Shown: in pieces, positions 21,956 through 27,005 of the stretch
Position numbering within the stretch: position 1 is the first letter of the stretch
Layout: each line of letters starts with the position of its first letter
Assembly: GCA_038239195.1 (NCBI GenBank)
Contig: JBBSEZ010000088.1
Span: 1 to 27,005 of the forward strand
Length of the DNA: 27,005 nt
DNA from: JBBSEZ01 sp038239195
Lineage (GTDB): Bacteria > Planctomycetota > Planctomycetia > Gemmatales > Gemmataceae
Direction of reading: 5' to 3'
Notes under the pieces: model-generated
Told to the model about the DNA's origin: nothing
The model's input: only the letters and a program-made list of their open reading frames with translations
Database searches by the model: none
Translations under genes and position numbers: made by a program

Positions 21956-24427
21956 ATGGCGAAGGCAACCTTGAGCGCTGTTCTCGGGCGCCTGGTGTCG
22001 GTCCATGCCCGCAACGGCCCCCCAGACCGGCTCTTGCTGGAGTGCTTCATCGCCCACAAGGACGAGGCCGCGTTCGCCGCCTTGGTCGAGCGGCACGGGG
22101 CGATGGTCCTGGCCGTCGCCCGCAACGTGCTGCACCACCTGCCAGACGCCGAGGACGTGTTCCAGGCCACCTTCCTCGTCCTCGCCCGGCAGGCCGGCTC
22201 GGTCCGCAAGCGGGGCTCCGCGGGCAGTTGGCTGCACGGCGTGGCCTACCGGCTGGCGCTGAAGGCCCGGACCGCCGCGGCCGCCCGGCATCGACTGGAG
22301 AGCCGCGCACCCGCGAGGGCCCCGCATGAATCGCCCGACGATTTGACCTTGCGCGAGTTGAGCGGGATCTTGCACGAGGAATTGGAGCGCCTGCCCGACA
22401 GGTACCGTGCCCCGCTCGTGCTGTGCTACCTCGAGGGCATGACGCAGGAGCAGGCTGCGGAGCACCTGGGCCTGGCCAAGGGGACGCTCCGGGGCCGGCT
22501 GGAGCGCGGCCGACTGCTCCTGCGCGGCCGGCTGAGTCGGCGCGGGATGGCGCCGGCGGTCGTGCTGCTGGCCGACACCACCGGGCCGGCGGGAGCGGCG
22601 CTCCCGGGGCCCCTGGTCTCGACCACGGCCCGGGCCGCGGCAGCGTTCGCGGCGGGGCGGGCGGCCGGCGTCTCGGTCCCGGTTGTTCAGATGACGGAAG
22701 GAGCGCTGAGAGCGATGGTCGTGACCCAACTGCGATCCGCCGCCGCCGCGTTGCTGCTGGCGGTCGGCCTCGTGGCCGCCGCTACCGGTGTGCTCGCGGC
22801 CCGCGGGGCGCCGGCTGAACCGCCAGCCCCCGCCCGTCCAGAGGGGCCCGGGCCCGGTGCTGGCGCGGGTGCAAAGCCTGGGGCAGACACGGGCAAGCCG
22901 ATACGCTCGCTATCGGGCCACAAGGACCGCGTGACGTCGGCGGCGTACTCCCCCGACGGCCAGTGGATCGCCACGGCCGGCTGGGACGGCACGGCCCGGA
23001 TTTGGGATGCGAAAACAGGAAAGGAAGTGCGCCGGCTGGACGTGCCGGCAACCAAGAGTTACAACCCCGCGCATCTCTACCGGATCCTGTTCTCCCCCGA
23101 CAATGAGTTTGTCGTGGTAGCCCAGCAATCAGGGCCGAATGAGCCCGGCGTAATTGTTTGGAACCGGCGGACGGGAGAAAGAGTGCGCGAGTTCCCGGGC
23201 GGGGCCCGCAGCGTTGCCCTCTCACCGGACGGCAACCTGATCGCCTCCGGAGAGGGCAGCGTCATCCGACTCTACGAGTTTGCTACCGGGAAGGTGGTCC
23301 GCGAAATGCGCGGTCAACAGGATAGCATTGATTCGCTGACCTTTACGCCCGACGGCAAAGCGCTTGTCTCCATCGGTCCACTTCCCAGACCCGACCGCGG
23401 AGATGGTCTTGAGAGGCTTGGTTTCATGCCGGCTGTCATCCGCGTTTGGGACGTGACGAGTGGGAAGGAGCTCCCCTCCACTCTGAAAAAGCTGGAAATG
23501 GGTGGTGGACTGAGCAAGTGCGTCGCCCTATCGCCGGACGGCCGGACCTTCGCCGCGGCTAACTCCCTGTGGGAAATCGCGACGGGCGGGCATCGCGCCG
23601 GGCTGACCGCCCCTAACCATGTTGTCTGCGCGGTCGCGTTCTCTCCCGACGGCCGGGCCCTGGCCTCGGGGAGCTGGGGGAGCATGGACGGCACGGTGCG
23701 CCTGTGGGGCCTGCCCTCCAGCAAGGAGATCGGCCGCTTCGAAAAGAAGGTCGATCCCAAAAAAGGCGGCTGGTTGCTGGCCGTCGCCTTCTCCCCGGAC
23801 GGCCGAACGCTCGTCTCGGGCGGGTTAGACGTCGCGAAGGGCGGGGCCATTCCGTCAACAGCCGACATCTGGGACGTGAGCCGGATCACGCGGCGGCGGA
23901 AATCGGCCGAGCGTTCGCCCGCGGACCTCGAAGCGGACTGGAAGGACCTCGCGGGAGACGCGGCGGCAGGGTACGCTGCGCTGGGCCGGCTGGTCTCGTC
24001 CCCCGGGCGCGGGGCCCCGTTCCTGGGAAAGAAACTTCAGAGCGCGAAGCCCGTGGATACCAGGCGGATCGAGCGCCTCATCGCGGGCCTGGACGACGAG
24101 CGATTCAAGGTCCGCGAGCAGGCGACGAAGGAGCTGGAGGCGCTGGCGGAGCACGCCGTGCCCGCACTGCGGAAGGCGGTGGCCGGCAAGCCGTCCCTGG
24201 AGGCGAGGCGGCGGCTGGAGGCGCTCCTGGACCGGCTGGACGGCAAAAGCCCCTCGGCGGAGACGGCCCGCCAGATACGGGCGGTGGAAGCGCTGGAATC
24301 CATCGGGGGCCCGGAGGCGCGCCGCTGGCTCGACAAGCTCGCCGCGGGGCCTCCCGAGACGCGCCTGACGCAGGAGGCGAAGGCGTCAGCGGGGCGCCTG
24401 GCCAAGCGGTCCGCGGTCGCGCCGTGA
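21956..24427 (+). CDS. ECF sigma factor fused to membrane helix, WD40 repeats and HEAT-like domain
   Basis: This 823-residue fusion is of a type known in Gemmataceae and relatives. Sigma region 2 is at about 34-104 (HGAMVLAVARNVLHHLPDAE, VFQATFLVLARQ). Region 4 is at about 140-192 (LPDRYRAPLVLCYLEGMTQE, QAAEHLGLAKGTLRGRLERG). A membrane helix lies at about 262-283 (AAAALLLAVGLVAAATGVLAA), then a proline-rich linker. WD40 repeats run from about 315 to 645, for example LSGHKDRVTSAAYSPDG with ARIWDAKTGKEV. A HEAT-like helical end follows (about 700-820: FKVREQATKELEALAEHAVPALRK). The inference is that the repeats sense something outside the membrane and the sigma part acts inside; the target promoters are unknown. 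GGGAGG 7 nt upstream fixes ATG 21956. No anti-sigma gene is adjacent. Confidence 0.9.
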   Translation: MAKATLSAVLGRLVSVHARNGPPDRLLLECFIAHKDEAAFAALVERHGAMVLAVARNVLHHLPDAEDVFQATFLVLARQAGSVRKRGSAGSWLHGVAYRLALKARTAAAARHRLESRAPARAPHESPDDLTLRELSGILHEELERLPDRYRAPLVLCYLEGMTQEQAAEHLGLAKGTLRGRLERGRLLLRGRLSRRGMAPAVVLLADTTGPAGAALPGPLVSTTARAAAAFAAGRAAGVSVPVVQMTEGALRAMVVTQLRSAAAALLLAVGLVAAATGVLAARGAPAEPPAPARPEGPGPGAGAGAKPGADTGKPIRSLSGHKDRVTSAAYSPDGQWIATAGWDGTARIWDAKTGKEVRRLDVPATKSYNPAHLYRILFSPDNEFVVVAQQSGPNEPGVIVWNRRTGERVREFPGGARSVALSPDGNLIASGEGSVIRLYEFATGKVVREMRGQQDSIDSLTFTPDGKALVSIGPLPRPDRGDGLERLGFMPAVIRVWDVTSGKELPSTLKKLEMGGGLSKCVALSPDGRTFAAANSLWEIATGGHRAGLTAPNHVVCAVAFSPDGRALASGSWGSMDGTVRLWGLPSSKEIGRFEKKVDPKKGGWLLAVAFSPDGRTLVSGGLDVAKGGAIPSTADIWDVSRITRRRKSAERSPADLEADWKDLAGDAAAGYAALGRLVSSPGRGAPFLGKKLQSAKPVDTRRIERLIAGLDDERFKVREQATKELEALAEHAVPALRKAVAGKPSLEARRRLEALLDRLDGKSPSAETARQIRAVEALESIGGPEARRWLDKLAAGPPETRLTQEAKASAGRLAKRSAVAP

Positions 24428-24501
24428 TCGCTTGAAACGCCGCCGCCTTCGACTCGTTGGGGGGATTACGGGCTCACGCGCAACGCTCGGCTGAAAAAAA
24501 A

Positions 24502-25856
24502 CTAGGGTGGCAAACTTAACTGGAGACACAGTTCCTCCAGTTTCTCGAGGTAGCCGGCGGGGTCGCCCCGGAAGCACCGCTGCTGGCGCTTCCCCTCCGG
24601 GCGCTTGTCCAGTCCTGCCCGCACCCGCCGCCACTGCTCCACCTAGCCGGAGGGCAACTCCAAGCCTTCCTCTGGCCGCAGGCGCGTCGCCAGGCCCGCC
24701 AACACGCGCACGGGCCCCATCACCACCAACCCCGGCGACGCACGCTTGCGGCCGCTCGCCCGCCGCTCGTGGTAGCGGTGGCTGCCGAACAGGTGCTCCA
24801 GGTCGTTGTTCGTCCGCGGGACGTCCTTCGACCCGTAGCAGGCGAACAGCCCCGGCCAGTAGCTCTTGCTCACCTTCGCGAAGCGCTTCAACTGCTCCCC
24901 CACCGCCGACCCCTTCGCCGCCACCCGGCCCAGGCCCTCGCCGATGCGCGTCAGGCGCTCCTGGAGCTTCAGCCCGGGCCCCGCCAGCGGGGGCAACCCG
25001 CCGTCCGTCAGGGCAGCACGCACCGCCGCGCAGTACCCGCGCACGATCTCCGCTTCGACGTCCTCCTCCCCCTCCACCGCCCGCTCGATCGGCCGCGCCC
25101 CGCGCGCCCGCTTTTCAGCTCCTTTTTTGCGTGGGGGTCCGCCTCGGAAATGGGATCGGCGGCCTCGCGCAGGTAGTGGAAGTGGCAGAGTTGGTGCGGC
25201 ACGGCGGGCAACGTCTTCGCCACGGCCTTGCGGATGGGGCCCTGGCCGTCGGAGACGGCGCCGGTGACGGGCAGGGCGTCGCGCACCTCGACGAGCAGGG
25301 CCGACAGGTCCTTGATGGTGGCCCAGAGCAGGCTCTTCGCCAGCAACACCTCGCCGGAGACGCATTCCCGCAAGGCCCACAAGACTTCGTGGCCGACGTT
25401 GGGCTGGAGGCCGTCGATGGCCAGCACGACGCGGCCTTGCTTACGCGGCAGCGGGCCGAGGCGCTTGGGCTCGTCGCTCCTGAAGGCCGCTTCCGCGCCC
25501 GCCGCGCTCGCCGCGGCCTCGCGGGCGTGCCGGTTCGCGGCCATCGCCGCTGCCCACGCTGCCTCCACCTCCTTCCACGGTCCCTTCGCTTCCGCCAACG
25601 TGCGACACACCCTCCACGCAGCTTTGCCCGCCTCGGCCTGCTCCTCGAGGAGCGCGTTGCCGTCCGCGAAACGTTCGGCGACCTCGACCGCTCGGCGGCT
25701 TTCTTCGTGGGAGAGATGTTGCCAGAAGTGCCGGCAGCAAGCGCAGGCGAACAGGCGGAGCTTGCGCGCATAATGGGCGCCGCGGAGCCTGTCCACCATC
25801 TGGCGGGGTCAGCCCATCGCGAGCCACTCTTCCACCCGGCGGTCTGCGCGTGACAT
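24502..25856 (-). pseudogene. Decayed DDE transposase fused to a Gemmataceae-type N-terminal module
   Basis: From ATG 25856 the minus strand reads RRVEEWLAMG, an in-frame TGA (25809-25811), then PRQMVDRLRGAHYARKLRLF and ACACCRHFW. This is the EAEWL/RKLRLF module seen in the gene at 12245. From about 25445 the frame becomes a transposase: VVLAIDGLQPNVGHEVLW, VSDGQGPIRKAV, HQLCHFHYLREA, and later RTNNDLEHLFGSHRYHERR. The D, D and E of a DDE core are visible. One A is missing near 25114 (ELK to RARGARPIER), and TAG 24643-24645 interrupts the tail, which continues WRRVRAGLDKRPEGKRQQRC to TAG 24502-24504. The transposase seems to lack its own N terminus. Its IS family could not be named with confidence, and no terminal inverted repeats were identified. 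Confidence 0.75.
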
Positions 25857-25864
25857 GAGAGCTC

Positions 25865-26521
25865 CTACTTGCGGCGCTTCGTTTTCCGACGCCCGACCTC
25901 CGTCAGGCTCGCGTCGAGCCAGTCCACGTACCACTCGGGAAACGTTTTGCGCACGCCTTGCTTGTTCGTGACCGGCACGATCCCGTCGTCGGACGCCCGA
26001 CCATCGAGCCACCAGTGGCCGCGCTCCGGGCCCGTGACCACCAGAAGGAAGAAGAACCCACAGCCCTCGTGGCAAATGGGGAGGGCCCCGTCGACGAGGC
26101 CCATGCGGAAGTACTCGCCCCGCCACTCGTTGTAGGCGTCCTCGTCTTCGTCCACGTCCGGCTGGCGGGCGCAATACTCCTCCCCGGCGTTCCAGGGGCC
26201 CTTGTGCGGGAGTGGCTGGGACAGGTCGCCGATGGCGCCGTCCTGCAAGGCAGGGTTGGGATTGTCCCAGAAGATGCCCAGCGGAAAGATACCGTAGTCC
26301 GGGCCGGCGCCCCCGTTGCCGACCTGAGTCAGGAAGGTGCGGTACGCCTCGGGAAGCTCGATCTTGTGCTTGCGCTCGAACGCCTTCACCTCTTTTTCCG
26401 TCGCGCAGGGGCGCAGCGCGTAGCGGTGGGAGCCCGCGCCGAAGACCGTCCCCTCGGGGCCCGCCTCGCGGAGCTTCGCGCGCTTTTCGTGGACGGCATC
26501 GACGTCGAGTTGATCGGACAT
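25865..26521 (-). CDS. SMI1/KNR4 family protein
   Basis: This 218-residue protein has the SMI1/KNR4 fold. It includes ATEKEVKAFERKHKIELPEA, then YRTFLTQVGNGGAGPDYGIF. Further blocks are LGIFWDNPNPALQDG, DAYNEWRGEYFRMG, LPICHEGCGFFFLLVVTGPE and WYVDWLDASL. In bacteria, proteins of this superfamily are known as immunity proteins of polymorphic toxin systems and as general regulators. No toxin with a recognisable partner is seen next to it. The tail is very basic (RRKTKRRK). ATG 26521 is preceded by GAGGGG 5 nt upstream. The gene is followed immediately by the decayed transposase and preceded by a small gene whose frame does not stop before it. Confidence 0.85.
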   Translation of the reverse strand: MSDQLDVDAVHEKRAKLREAGPEGTVFGAGSHRYALRPCATEKEVKAFERKHKIELPEAYRTFLTQVGNGGAGPDYGIFPLGIFWDNPNPALQDGAIGDLSQPLPHKGPWNAGEEYCARQPDVDEDEDAYNEWRGEYFRMGLVDGALPICHEGCGFFFLLVVTGPERGHWWLDGRASDDGIVPVTNKQGVRKTFPEWYVDWLDASLTEVGRRKTKRRK

Positions 26522-26894
26522 GGTTCCCCTCGCTTGCCATCCGGTCGAAGTCCACCCAGGGCACGATGCGCGCCAACGTCTTCTCGTTCAGGGGAGCTAC
26601 TCGGGCGGTCGGCGCTTTCTCGTCCGAAGCATGCCGAATGGCGGACCAGTCGATCGCCGCGACCCAGCAGCGCTCGTCCTCGTTGAACCGAACCACGCCC
26701 TCGGCGCGGAGCTCGTCCGGCTCGCCTCGCTCATCGGCGTCGTCCACGTGCAGGGCCAGCGCCAGGCCTTCCTCCAACCGGACGCCTTGGCGTGCCAGGT
26801 CCTCTTTGGTTCCGGCACAGGTCAGGCGAAGCCGGTTGAAGTCGTCCAGGTTCTGGAAGTCGGCATATACTCGACGCGGGTCAGCGTGACACAA
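26522..26894 (-). CDS. Small conserved-looking protein with TTG start and no own stop
   Basis: The frame starts TTG 26894 and reads CHADPRRVYADFQNLDDFNR, then LARQGVRLEEGLALALHVDD and CWVAAIDWSAIRH. I recall short Gemmataceae proteins beginning RRVYADFxN with a closing WVAAIDW block, which would make this about 90-130 residues. No ATG or GTG is available in frame near that block, so TTG is the likely start. The frame does not stop before the SMI1 gene and stays open, antiparallel to nothing real, until 25809. The end is therefore unknown. Either a frameshift removed the stop or the C terminus overlaps the SMI1 gene. The DNA just upstream (26895-26954) leads into another gene on the plus strand, perhaps part of an insertion element. 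Confidence 0.5.
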
Positions 26895-26954
26895 TAGACA
26901 AAGACCGGAACACCCATAAACTCAGACCATGGAGGAAGGAATGGGAGGCCGGTC

Positions 26955-27005
26955 ATGCGAGAGATTACGTTTTCCGAGGCGGATGTGCAAGCCATCGGCC
27001 ACGAA
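26955..27005 (+). CDS. Start of a probable helix-turn-helix or transposase protein (runs off the window)
   Basis: ATG 26955 has GGGAGG (26943-26948) 6 nt upstream. The 17 residues in the window are MREITFSEADVQAIGHE. From memory, this matches the beginning of Gemmataceae helix-turn-helix/IS630-type transposases, which start with REI-F-x-ADV. The sequence is too short to be sure. If right, the spacer 26895-26954 would contain the left end of an insertion element, next to the start of the gene on the other strand. Confidence 0.4.
   Translation, partial: MREITFSEADVQAIGHE

Noticed and set aside
25865..26894. Toxin-immunity pair of the SMI1 protein with the small gene before it
   Set aside because: The SMI1 fold would suit an immunity protein, but the small gene has no toxin motif, no secretion signal and an uncertain end, so the pairing is not supported.
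1..27005. CRISPR array, tRNA or rRNA genes
   Set aside because: No regularly spaced direct repeats and no cloverleaf or rRNA core sequences were recognised by eye. A short tRNA could still be missed without a search tool.

Overview
The window looks like chromosomal DNA of a planctomycete of the Gemmataceae type. The evidence is very high GC, GTG and TTG starts beside GGAGG-type ribosome binding sites, and a gene set typical of that group: DUF1501 proteins, a DUF1571 lipoprotein, a TIGR02996-leucine-rich-repeat protein, an ECF sigma factor fused to WD40 repeats, zinc-ribbon membrane proteins and a protein with the EAEWL...RKLRLFxCAC N-terminal module. No rRNA, tRNA or CRISPR array was seen. 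The family names come from recognising motifs by eye, not from a search.

Layout. 1-138 is a G/C homopolymer-rich tail behind a GT2 glycosyltransferase (minus, 139-870). Divergent from it is a double zinc-ribbon membrane protein (990-1652). A 1388-residue hybrid histidine kinase follows (1846-6012) with five PAS-like domains, HisKA, HATPase, two receivers and an HPt domain. It converges on a DUF1571 lipoprotein (6090-6917), with a perfect 19-bp-stem hairpin between them. Next come an alpha/beta-hydrolase lipoprotein (7265-8047), a membrane-anchored coiled-coil protein (8111-8590), a VOC protein (8771-9178) and a WD40 gene broken by three indels (9207-10083). From 10.1 to 15.5 kb are the TIGR02996-LRR protein, the EAEWL/RKLRLF protein, an MFS transporter, a small zinc-knuckle membrane protein and a bicupin. 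The minus-strand block 15.6-21.2 kb holds a frameshifted 2-hydroxyacid dehydrogenase, a 5'-truncated DUF1501 gene, upp, ispD, an intact DUF1501 gene and a small coiled-coil gene. A 716-bp gene-poor stretch rich in inverted repeats (21240-21955) leads into the sigma-WD40-HEAT fusion (21956-24427). The right end is a degenerating mobile region: a decayed transposase fused to a Gemmataceae-type N-terminal module, a SMI1/KNR4 protein, a small gene with no stop of its own, and the start of a probable helix-turn-helix or transposase gene at the edge.

How the genes fit together. Most are single-gene units. The clear coupled pair is ispD-upp, which overlap by 7 nt. The kinase carries all the phosphorelay modules up to HPt, but no output regulator is adjacent, so its partner lies elsewhere. 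Several signal or surface proteins (kinase, sigma-WD40 fusion, lipoproteins, DUF1501) fit the group's large envelope and signalling repertoire.

The most unusual features are inverted repeats. They form a recurring intergenic family with the core GCCGC-AA/TT-GCGGC, two palindromes embedded in frame inside the kinase gene, and a multi-hairpin element just before the sigma-factor gene. Also notable are the direct in-frame joining of a headless DUF1501 gene to the upp stop codon, and several single-base indels, some in homopolymers, that could be real decay or assembly error.
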